NCBI RefSeq assembly: GCF_965219885.1
Contig: NZ_CBDCOT010000009.1
Span: 2,418,001 to 2,482,000, forward strand
Length of the DNA stretch: 64,000 bases
Origin: Curvivirga sp965219885
GTDB lineage: Bacteria > Pseudomonadota > Alphaproteobacteria > UBA8366 > Aestuariispiraceae
Reading direction: 5' to 3'
Below, piece after piece: positions 1 to 7,689 of the stretch. The notes beneath the pieces are model-generated. The model was given only the letters and a program-made list of their open reading frames with translations. It was not told the DNA's origin and made no database searches. Positions within the stretch are counted from its first letter, which is position 1. Every line of letters begins with the position of its first letter. A program made the position numbers and the translations under genes.

Positions 1-1
1 G

Positions 2-553
2 ATGATTTCAACTGTGATTGCATCCCAGATTATGGTGCAAGTCTTTGGTCATAGTTTCTTCTCTTGGCAATTAATGCAACGAGGGATCAATGTATCTGGT
101 GGACGCGAAAGTACATTGTTGCGAAATAAACGTGTTAAAGAAGTCATGAGGGACGATTTTATCACAATTCAACCTGATGCAGGGATGCAGGAAATTCGAG
201 AGAAACTTCAAGCATGCCCATATGGTGAGCTGTTCATGGTGGATGAGAATGGTGTCTTGCGCGGGACTATTATGCTTCAGAATTTGGCAGAGGGTGCTTT
301 TGATAAATGTCATGACAAAGAATGGAATGCACAGGTTGTCGCACGTAAGAAACCACCTGCCATTACCGAAGACCGTGATTTGGAACAAGCAATCAGTTTT
401 ATGGAAGGTTGCGGTGAAGAACATGTTGCCGTGGTGGATAGTAAAGAATCAGGCAGGCTGATTGGTGTATTACATGAACGTCATGTGATGGCTGAATATC
501 ATCATGCAGTGCTGGATGCGCGTGATACACATAGGAAAGATTACCGATCCTAG
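2..553 (+). CDS. ClC-type chloride channel/transporter, C-terminal part with CBS pair (truncated by window edge)
   Basis: Only the last 183 residues lie in the window and the reading frame is open from the first base, so the true start is upstream. The first ~35 residues (hydrophobic stretch, then SFFSWQLMQRGINVSGGRE) resemble the end of the ClC membrane domain, where the last helix runs into the cytosol. Two CBS-like units follow (about residues 45-100 and 110-175), the first opening with VKEVM and each containing a hydrophobic-acidic strand (ELFMVDENG, HVAVVDSKE). CBS pairs in ClC proteins sense nucleotides and gate ion flow. The ClC assignment rests on this short junction; another membrane protein with a CBS pair is possible. 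Confidence 0.7.
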   Translation: MISTVIASQIMVQVFGHSFFSWQLMQRGINVSGGRESTLLRNKRVKEVMRDDFITIQPDAGMQEIREKLQACPYGELFMVDENGVLRGTIMLQNLAEGAFDKCHDKEWNAQVVARKKPPAITEDRDLEQAISFMEGCGEEHVAVVDSKESGRLIGVLHERHVMAEYHHAVLDARDTHRKDYRS

Positions 554-649
554 GTATCAATTCCTCATCTACATTAAAATATTTCAAAAAGAGTCAATAT
601 AGCTGGATTTCATGCTGGAAGTTTTGGGGCAGGCAAGTATATTCAGCCT

Positions 650-3049
650 ATGTCTGATCCACTTGATTTCGATGATGAAGACGATCTCGGCTTCCCTTCC
701 GTAGCTGGACGTCCCGCACCACCTCCGCCACCTTCCCGTTTTGCGGTTGAGGCACCACCTCCTGCTTGGCTGGATGGATTAAATGATGCGCAACGCACAG
801 CCGTTGATGCAATGGATGGCCCTGTTTTGGTTCTTGCCGGGGCAGGAACAGGTAAAACACGTGTCTTGACCACACGTTTGGCAAATATCCTCCATACACA
901 ACGGGCGCGTCCTTATCAGATGTTAGTCGTAACCTTTACCAATAAGGCTGCGAAAGAGATGAAGGAACGTGTGACACAGCTTGTAGGTCCTTCTGCTGAA
1001 GGCATGTGGCTTGGTACCTTCCATGCTCTAGCAACAAAGATGTTACGTCGTCATGCAGAAATGGTGGGACTTGAAAGTAATTTCACTATTTTAGATACAG
1101 ATGATCAAATTCGTTTGTTGAAACAGATTTTAACCGCGGAACATGTGGATGAAAAACGCTGGCCGGCGCGCATGCTCATTCATGTTATTCAGCGCTGGAA
1201 AGATAAAGGGTGGACACCTGACAAAGTTGGACGTGGTGAGGCCGGTGATATTGCAAATGGCAAAGCTGTTGAAATTTATCGACAATACCAAGAGCGTTTG
1301 AAAACCCTAAATGCCGCTGACTTTGGTGATCTACTTTTACATTGCCTGACATTGTTTACTGAGAATCCAGAAATTTTGGAACGTTTTCAAAATCTATTCC
1401 AATATATTCTGGTGGATGAATATCAAGACACCAACGTAAGTCAGTATTTATGGCTTCGTCTACTTGCGCAGAAAAACAAGAATATTTGCTGTGTGGGGGA
1501 TGATGATCAATCAATTTATGGATGGCGTGGGGCCGAAGTTGGTAATATCCTGAAATTCGAGAAAGATTTCCCGGGAGCAACAGTTGTTCGACTGGAACGT
1601 AACTATCGGTCCACTGATCATATTCTTGGTGCTGCAGCCGGTATCATCCAGCAAAATGAAGGACGTCTAGGCAAAACACTCTATACCGATGAAGAAGGTG
1701 GAGAAAAAGTTTCCATTCATGGTGTATGGGATGGCGAAGAAGAAGCACGTAATGTTTGTGATGAAATAGAAAATCAGCAACGTAAAGGCTTTTCTTTAAA
1801 TGAGATGGCTGTATTGGTACGTGCAGGCTTCCAAACCCGTGAATTTGAGGAACGCTTGATAACTCTGGGCATTCCTTATCGTGTGATCGGTGGTGCACGT
1901 TTCTATGAACGTGAAGAAATTCGTGATGCGCTGGCTTATTTACGTGTGGTCCATCAACCGAATGATGACTTGGCGTTAGAACGTATTATTAACAAGCCTG
2001 CACGTGGTATTGGTAAGACAACGTTACAAGCCATGCATCAAGTATCGCGTCTGGAAAATATATCCTTATACCGTGCGGGACTTCAGTTATTGGAAACGGA
2101 TGAGTTGAAACCTGCAGGTCGTCGTGCATTGAGTAAGATACTAGATGATTTTAATCGATGGAGCAGTTTAGCCGCAGGCGTTGATCATATTGAATTGACG
2201 GAAACCATTTTAGATGAGTCAGGGTATACGGATTTTTGGAAACAATCAAAGAAACCAGAAGCACCGGGTAAGCTTGAAAACTTGAAAGAGATGGTTGTTG
2301 CGCTGGATGACTTTGAAAATCTAGCGGAATATCTCGAACATGTTGCCCTTGTGATGGAAAATGAAGAAAAATCAGGTGAGAATGATGAGAAAGTCAGCCT
2401 GATGACCTTGCATGCGGCAAAAGGTCTGGAATTTGATGTTGTATTCTTACCGGGCTGGGAAGAAGGATTGTTCCCAAGTCAACGAACCATGGATGAAAAT
2501 GGTCTGGCAGGTTTGGAGGAAGAACGTCGACTGGCTTATGTGGGGATTACGCGTGCGCGTAAAATTTTACATATTATGTTTGCAGCTAATCGTCGTATCC
2601 ATGGCCAATGGCAATCTGCTATTCCATCTAGATTTATTGATGAGTTACCGCAAGAACATTTAAATGTGGATGTGGATCGTGGTTTATATTCCGGTTCCGG
2701 TGGCGGCCGTGCGGAAGATCGATCTCAATTCAGTTTTGATGGATATGGTGGTGGATCATCTTTTGATAACTATTCAACACCGCGTCCAGGTGGCCCGGGT
2801 TGGCAACGGATGCAAGCGCAACAGGTTTCTCAAGGGCGTCAATTCACGACAGCTGCCTCTAGATATAAGGGACAAGGGAAGAAAAACTCTTCGGCGAAAT
2901 CTGGACATGGATATAAAGAAGGGGATCGCGTCTTCCATCAAAAATTTGGTATGGGAAATGTCAAAGCTGTTGATGGTGATCATTTATCCATTGAGTTTGA
3001 TCACGCGGGCGTTAAGAAAGTCGTAGCTGCATTTGTAGAGCAACCGTAG
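650..3049 (+). CDS. uvrD: UvrD/PcrA-family 3'-5' DNA helicase
   Basis: A superfamily 1A DNA helicase of 799 residues, normal for UvrD/PcrA, acting in nucleotide excision and mismatch repair and in clearing replication obstacles. Walker A is AGAGTGKT (Lys69), motif II is VDEYQDTN, motif III is GDDDQSIYGWRG, and motifs V/VI are present as LMTLHAAKGLEF and EEERRLAYVGITRA. A proline-rich, acidic N-terminal 35 residues precede the helicase core. The last ~45 residues (EGDRVFHQKFGMG onward) form the Tudor-like domain that in PcrA/UvrD contacts RNA polymerase. The Shine-Dalgarno before the ATG is weak, but the first domain is complete from this start. It stands alone, 35 bp before prmA on the same strand. 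PcrA and UvrD cannot be told apart here. Confidence 0.93.
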   Translation: MSDPLDFDDEDDLGFPSVAGRPAPPPPPSRFAVEAPPPAWLDGLNDAQRTAVDAMDGPVLVLAGAGTGKTRVLTTRLANILHTQRARPYQMLVVTFTNKAAKEMKERVTQLVGPSAEGMWLGTFHALATKMLRRHAEMVGLESNFTILDTDDQIRLLKQILTAEHVDEKRWPARMLIHVIQRWKDKGWTPDKVGRGEAGDIANGKAVEIYRQYQERLKTLNAADFGDLLLHCLTLFTENPEILERFQNLFQYILVDEYQDTNVSQYLWLRLLAQKNKNICCVGDDDQSIYGWRGAEVGNILKFEKDFPGATVVRLERNYRSTDHILGAAAGIIQQNEGRLGKTLYTDEEGGEKVSIHGVWDGEEEARNVCDEIENQQRKGFSLNEMAVLVRAGFQTREFEERLITLGIPYRVIGGARFYEREEIRDALAYLRVVHQPNDDLALERIINKPARGIGKTTLQAMHQVSRLENISLYRAGLQLLETDELKPAGRRALSKILDDFNRWSSLAAGVDHIELTETILDESGYTDFWKQSKKPEAPGKLENLKEMVVALDDFENLAEYLEHVALVMENEEKSGENDEKVSLMTLHAAKGLEFDVVFLPGWEEGLFPSQRTMDENGLAGLEEERRLAYVGITRARKILHIMFAANRRIHGQWQSAIPSRFIDELPQEHLNVDVDRGLYSGSGGGRAEDRSQFSFDGYGGGSSFDNYSTPRPGGPGWQRMQAQQVSQGRQFTTAASRYKGQGKKNSSAKSGHGYKEGDRVFHQKFGMGNVKAVDGDHLSIEFDHAGVKKVVAAFVEQP

Positions 3050-3084
3050 TAATAAAATAAAAAAATAATCTAAGGAGACCGGGC

Positions 3085-3975
3085 ATGACGGCAATTGCCT
3101 CTCAGCCGATTTATAAGTTGGAACTTTTTGTTGATACGGAAGATGCAGCCGAAATCTTTGCAACTGCTTTAGAAAACTTCGTATTTGCAGCCGCCGCATT
3201 TGAGGTGCTTCCTGATATTGGACCGTGGCGTTATGAGGGGTATATTGATGGATTACCTGATCATGACTCTCTTGTCTCAACGATCGCTTTGGCAAGTATT
3301 CAGGCAGGTGTGAAAGAACCTGATTTCACGTGCTTACCATTACCGGATAAAGATTGGGTTGCAGAGAATCAGAAAAGCTTTAATGAAATTGAAGCTGGGC
3401 GTTTCTTTATTTATCCTTCTGTTTATGAAGGCATTGTACCATCTGGTAGCTGGCCTCTTAAAATTGATGCTGCAACTGCATTTGGTACAGGTGAACATGC
3501 GACCACTAAGGGCTGTTTAATGGCTATTAGTGACTTAAGTAAATATTTTAAACCTGAAAATCCATTGGATTTGGGATGTGGTACTGGAATTTTGGCAATG
3601 GGAATGGCCAAAGCATGGCGTATTCCTGTATTTGCCAGTGATATTGATCCAGAAGCAGTGCGTGTGACTAACTATAATGCGCGTCTTAACCAGTTGCAGG
3701 ATTATGTGACTGCAGTGACATCAGCAGGTTTCCGTCAACGCGCACTTTCTGATAGAGCGCCCTATGATTTGATCGTAGCCAATATCTTGGCAAATCCACT
3801 TCGTAAAATGTCTAAGGATTTAGCATCCCGGGTTGAGACGGGTGGATATATTATTCTATCAGGTTTGCTAAACAGTCAGGAAACAGCTGTTTTACGCGCT
3901 TATCGTCAACAGAATGTGACACTGGAGAAGCGATATCGCATTGATGGTTGGTCTGCTTTGTTATTGCGGAAATAG
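3085..3975 (+). CDS. prmA: Ribosomal protein L11 methyltransferase
   Basis: A SAM-dependent methyltransferase of 296 residues, the usual PrmA length, that trimethylates lysines and the N-terminus of ribosomal protein L11. The N-terminal ~110 residues form the substrate-recognition part; the catalytic Rossmann domain contains the SAM loop DLGCGTGILAMG, the acidic strand FASDIDPEAV, and VANILANPL in place of the NPPY-type motif. TAFGTGEHATT before the SAM loop is typical of PrmA. A good ribosome binding site (aaGGAG) lies just before the ATG. It is the last gene of the short helicase-prmA run and is followed by a strong terminator. Confidence 0.95.
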   Translation: MTAIASQPIYKLELFVDTEDAAEIFATALENFVFAAAAFEVLPDIGPWRYEGYIDGLPDHDSLVSTIALASIQAGVKEPDFTCLPLPDKDWVAENQKSFNEIEAGRFFIYPSVYEGIVPSGSWPLKIDAATAFGTGEHATTKGCLMAISDLSKYFKPENPLDLGCGTGILAMGMAKAWRIPVFASDIDPEAVRVTNYNARLNQLQDYVTAVTSAGFRQRALSDRAPYDLIVANILANPLRKMSKDLASRVETGGYIILSGLLNSQETAVLRAYRQQNVTLEKRYRIDGWSALLLRK

Positions 3976-3999
3976 TGATAGCAACATTTTGAAATTAAG

Positions 4000-4033
4000 A
4001 CAGGTGGAGATTTGAATTTCTACCTGTTTTTCT
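4000..4033 (+). terminator. Rho-independent terminator after prmA
   Basis: The inverted repeat ACAGGTgGA...TCtACCTGT has about 11 paired bases with one mismatch and a short loop, and is followed directly by TTTTTCTT on the plus strand. It starts 25 bp after the prmA stop codon, so it most likely ends the helicase-prmA transcript. Confidence 0.85.
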
Positions 4034-4047
4034 TAATCAGTATATAA

Positions 4048-4154
4048 ATGCGACCCGTCACTGGGGGGAGGTGCGTAACGGGCCGCTGTCCTATAAGGAC
4101 AGAGCCGCATGTCTTGGGAGGGCGACTCATAGGGCTATATATGTCCCAAAACAT
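4048..4154. ncRNA. Candidate structured RNA, strand undetermined
   Basis: A GC-rich island inside an otherwise AT-rich 359-bp gap between prmA and the aminopeptidase gene. It folds on paper: outer helix ATGCG(4048-4052)/CGCAT(4106-4110); hairpin CCCGT(4054-4058)/ACGGG(4078-4082) with a purine-rich loop containing GGGGGGAGG; perfect hairpin CTGTCCT/AGGACAG (4086-4102) with a 3-nt loop; and a longer helix (4109-4119 with 4144-4154, one mismatch) that competes with the outer helix for two bases. It holds no ORF. Read on the minus strand, the first loop becomes CCTCCCCCC, an anti-Shine-Dalgarno sequence like those in the loops of alphaproteobacterial CcsR/alpha-r14 small RNAs. I match it to no known riboswitch and see no obvious own terminator, so transcription is unproven. 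Confidence 0.4.
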
Positions 4155-4334
4155 TGAGTAGTTCAATACCCCATCGTTAACGAAAAATTAATTTTTTAAA
4201 CTGTTCTAAAAACTGAAATGTTGATTAATTTTGATTAAGTCTTTTATTACAGCACACTAAACATTAAATTCTAAAATTAGTATGAATAATTAATATATTA
4301 GATTTTTCTTATTTTATATCTGTTGGAGATAAAA

Positions 4335-6338
4335 ATGTCCTTAAATGCCATGGCCGGATTTGATGAATTAGAGTGCAAATTGAACGAATCTGAAGTCTTA
4401 CAGATATTACGCGGTGTCATCGCTGCACCTGATGGATATGATGAAAGCTGGATGGATATGATCCAAATGGATCGAAGTGATGCTTTATCCAATATGCTAA
4501 AAGCTGCAAAAATAGAGCTGGAAGAAAGTAATGATGCTGGTTTCACCGATGGACCTGCACCAGAAATACGTGTGTCACAGTTACGTGAAGCGATGAAAGA
4601 AGAGGGTGTTTCAGCATTTCTTGTCCCACGTACAGATGAATATCTAGGTGAATATGTCCCAACAAAAGCTGATCGCCTTTGGTGGTTAACTGGTTTTGCA
4701 GGTTCTGCGGGAATGGCAATTATAGGTCTGAAGAAAGCTGCGATCTTCGTGGATGGTCGTTATACTATTCAAGTCACTCAACAGGTGTCAGAAGAAGTGT
4801 TTGACTATCTTCACTTAATTTCTGATCCATATACTGATTGGCTCGTTGAAAATTTTGGAGCAGGCGATGTTGTTGCCTTTGATCCATGGATTCATAGCCA
4901 TAATAGCGCTCAAGCTTTGCGTCGTGCGGCTGAAAGAGGTGGATTTGAGCTGCGAAGCGTTGAGACGAACCTTATCGATAAGATTTGGGAACAACAACCT
5001 GCGGCCCCTTTATCTGCTATTCAACAACACCCTGTAGAATTAGCCGGAGAAACAGCAGAAAGTAAAACCGTGCGCCTTGGGGATGATTTGAGTCGCAAAG
5101 ATATTGATGCGGCGGTAATAGCCGCACCTGATTGTATCGCCTGGCTTTTGAATATTCGTGGACAAGATGTTGCAAATTGCCCTTTACCTTTAAGCTTTTC
5201 TATCCTGTTTAAAGACGGCACCGTCGATCTTTTTGTGGATGAACGTAAGATGTTACCCGCAACGCGTCAGCATCTAGGAAATAACGTTTCGATCAAAGAT
5301 ATTGCTGAATTTTCAAAATCGTTACAACAATTAGGTCAATCAGGGCAGGTGGTGCAAGCTGATCCGGCAACTGTGGCATCTGCCATATTCGAGAATTTGA
5401 AAAAAGGCGGGGCGAATATAAAACAAGCTGCCGATCCTGTCTTGATTCCACGTGCCGTAAAAAATGAGGTGGAACTAAATGGGACACGTGCATGTCATAT
5501 TCGCGATGGTGCCGCAATTGCACGTTTCCTGAGCTGGTTACCTGATGCCTCTAATGACGGCACGATGACTGAACTGGACGCAGTTTATAAGCTAGAAGAA
5601 TTCCGTCGTATGGACCCAACTTTCCGCGATAGTAGTTTTGATACGATTTCTGGCGCTGGACCTAATGGCGCAATTTGCCATTATCGAGTAACAGAGAAAA
5701 CGAATCTAGTAGCGGAAAAAGGTACTCTCTTACTTGTGGATTCCGGTGCACAATACCCGGATGGTACGACAGATATTACACGTACCATGCCTGTTGGTGA
5801 ACCAACACAGGAAATGAAAGATCGGTTTACTCTGGTCTTAAAAGGGCATATCGCAATTGCCCAAGCTCAATTTCCAGAGGGTATCACCGGAGCACGTCTT
5901 GATACGCTGGCCCGTGCACCTTTGTGGCAGTATGGTTTAGACTTTGATCATGGGACAGGCCATGGCGTTGGGAGTTATCTAAATGTTCATGAAGGCCCTC
6001 AACGTATCGCCACATCCGGCTCACAACCTTTACTACCAGGCATGATCCTGAGTAATGAACCTGGATACTACAAAGATAGCGAATATGGTATTCGCATTGA
6101 AAACTTGGTGATTGTGGTCGAAAAGGGTATGAGCGAAGACGGCAAGAAGAAGCTTCTAGGTTTTGAAACGATTACCTTTGCGCCAATTAATCTTGATCTT
6201 GTGAATAAAGAAATTCTATCCAGTTCAGAAGTTGCATGGTTGAATGAATACCATCAGCAAGTATGGGATAAAGTGAGCTCTCAACTAGATGAAGACAATG
6301 TTAAAGCGTGGTTAAAAGAAGCAACGCGCTCAATTTAA
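4335..6338 (+). CDS. Aminopeptidase P family (Xaa-Pro) metallopeptidase with N-terminal extension
   Basis: An M24B peptidase that removes the N-terminal residue before proline, using two metal ions. The three-domain long form is visible: two creatinase-like N-terminal domains from about residue 80 (RVSQLREAMKEEGVSAFLVPRTDEYLGEY) and a C-terminal pita-bread domain with metal ligands in VDSGAQYPDGTTDITRT, GTGHGVGSYLNVHEGP, SNEPGYY and GIRIENLV. Translation should start at the ATG at 4335, which has GGAG 6 bases upstream; a TTG 12 bp earlier covers the ribosome site. The ~75 residues before the first creatinase domain are acidic, have no counterpart in the usual ~600-residue enzyme and are of unknown role. 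It converges on the subtilase gene with 29 bp between stops. Confidence 0.9.
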   Translation: MSLNAMAGFDELECKLNESEVLQILRGVIAAPDGYDESWMDMIQMDRSDALSNMLKAAKIELEESNDAGFTDGPAPEIRVSQLREAMKEEGVSAFLVPRTDEYLGEYVPTKADRLWWLTGFAGSAGMAIIGLKKAAIFVDGRYTIQVTQQVSEEVFDYLHLISDPYTDWLVENFGAGDVVAFDPWIHSHNSAQALRRAAERGGFELRSVETNLIDKIWEQQPAAPLSAIQQHPVELAGETAESKTVRLGDDLSRKDIDAAVIAAPDCIAWLLNIRGQDVANCPLPLSFSILFKDGTVDLFVDERKMLPATRQHLGNNVSIKDIAEFSKSLQQLGQSGQVVQADPATVASAIFENLKKGGANIKQAADPVLIPRAVKNEVELNGTRACHIRDGAAIARFLSWLPDASNDGTMTELDAVYKLEEFRRMDPTFRDSSFDTISGAGPNGAICHYRVTEKTNLVAEKGTLLLVDSGAQYPDGTTDITRTMPVGEPTQEMKDRFTLVLKGHIAIAQAQFPEGITGARLDTLARAPLWQYGLDFDHGTGHGVGSYLNVHEGPQRIATSGSQPLLPGMILSNEPGYYKDSEYGIRIENLVIVVEKGMSEDGKKKLLGFETITFAPINLDLVNKEILSSSEVAWLNEYHQQVWDKVSSQLDEDNVKAWLKEATRSI

Positions 6339-6367
6339 AATCTAACAATATTGGTTGGGGAAGCTAT

Positions 6368-7666
6368 TTAGCTACAACTTGGTTTGATACGAACCAAACC
6401 CCAGCCATAGGTTATGTCCTTACCAGATTTACCCAAATCCTTACTGTATCGTTGCATGCTTTTGCGAAGCTCTTCGACATTGCCTTTGAAGCCCATTTGG
6501 TGATGAAGAGCCACAATGCCTGTGATATAAGGAGTCGCGAAGGAAGTGCCAGTTTGAGATTTCGGTCCCTGTGGTGTTAAAGTTTTGATACCAACACCGG
6601 GTGCTGCAAAATCGATGTATTTTCCCTGATTTGCATATTTATAAACACCAAGACGATGGTCAATCGCAGTGATAGCCAGAACGCTTGGATCCGCTGCAGG
6701 CCAAACTGGGGCTGCTTTTGAGCCATTATTACCTGCCGCAGCAACAATAATGATCCCTTTCTTTTCGATCTTCTTCAAGGCAAGCTTCATGATTTTGTTG
6801 ATACCGCCAGCAATAGACATATTCACAACTTTAACTTTGTTTTGTGCAAACCAATCAAGGGAACGAAGCATCGCAGCCAAATTACCTTTAACCATGCCTG
6901 CACGTTCTTCAAATATGTTCGCCGCATAAAGTTTAGCCCCGGGCAAGATACCGCCCACGTTATTGTCTACACCTGGTTCACCAACCAACATAATCGCAAC
7001 TGCCGTCCCATGTTCATATGCTGCCGCCTTTCGATCTTTTTTGATGAAACTTTTATATGAAAGACGTTGATTTTTCAGAGCTGGATGTTTCACATCAACC
7101 GCGCCATCGACCATGCCAATTTTTAAGCCAAATCCACATTGTGGGTCTACAAGCCCCCAACCTACAGTCTTTCGGTCATATGGAAGTTCTATATCCTCTG
7201 CAGATGCTTTGGCAGATAAATCCATAAGATCATTTGTATCAATGATAGAGTTTGGGAAGGCGGCAATGAGTTCTTTTAGGGCATCGGCGAGATTTTTATC
7301 TTCCGGTGTTTTCACCACGATAATTTCCATATCAAGGGTGCTTAGACGATGTTTACCTGATATTTCGTACCCCATTTGACGCAGTTTGGTTTTTGTCCCA
7401 AAGGGCGGATCGGCAATCATAATTTCACCAGATTCAGTGATTTTTTGTTGGCGTCTTTTTGTTTGAGATTCCTGTTTTTCGGTTTCAGCTTCAACAGGGT
7501 CAACACAGTTTCTACCGCTTTGCGGCGTACCATCGCTATCATATGTAATGATTGTCCAGCAAGATGTACTTTGGGCAAATGCGGGGGAAGGGCTTATATA
7601 GGTAAACAGCCCTAACAAAATTGCGGAAATAAAGCCAAGTTTTATACCAAATCTCATCTCAACCAT
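6368..7666 (-). CDS. Secreted S8 (subtilisin-like) serine peptidase
   Basis: A 432-residue subtilase. Residues 1-31 form a signal peptide (hydrophobic GFISAILLGLFTYI, cleavage near AFA-Q), so the enzyme is exported to the periplasm or beyond. The catalytic triad is Asp187 (GMVDGAVD), His219 (YEHGTAVA) and Ser375 (GTSFATP), with the oxyanion Asn in AAGNNG (313). Residues 32-175 form a pro-region; Cys46, Cys54 and Cys177 may form disulfides. The start has a GGGTGG site upstream; an internal ATG three codons later is equally possible. It lies 23 bp behind ligA on the same strand and is probably read through from the bamD-recN-ligA unit. Its substrate is unknown. Confidence 0.9.
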   Translation of the reverse strand: MVEMRFGIKLGFISAILLGLFTYISPSPAFAQSTSCWTIITYDSDGTPQSGRNCVDPVEAETEKQESQTKRRQQKITESGEIMIADPPFGTKTKLRQMGYEISGKHRLSTLDMEIIVVKTPEDKNLADALKELIAAFPNSIIDTNDLMDLSAKASAEDIELPYDRKTVGWGLVDPQCGFGLKIGMVDGAVDVKHPALKNQRLSYKSFIKKDRKAAAYEHGTAVAIMLVGEPGVDNNVGGILPGAKLYAANIFEERAGMVKGNLAAMLRSLDWFAQNKVKVVNMSIAGGINKIMKLALKKIEKKGIIIVAAAGNNGSKAAPVWPAADPSVLAITAIDHRLGVYKYANQGKYIDFAAPGVGIKTLTPQGPKSQTGTSFATPYITGIVALHHQMGFKGNVEELRKSMQRYSKDLGKSGKDITYGWGLVRIKPSCS

Positions 7667-7689
7667 TCATCCACCCCCGGTTAAAATTA

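Noticed and set aside
6379..6397. Inverted repeat TTGGTT-N7-AACCAA near the subtilase stop, possible terminator
   Set aside because: It lies inside the coding end of the subtilase and has no T run on either side.
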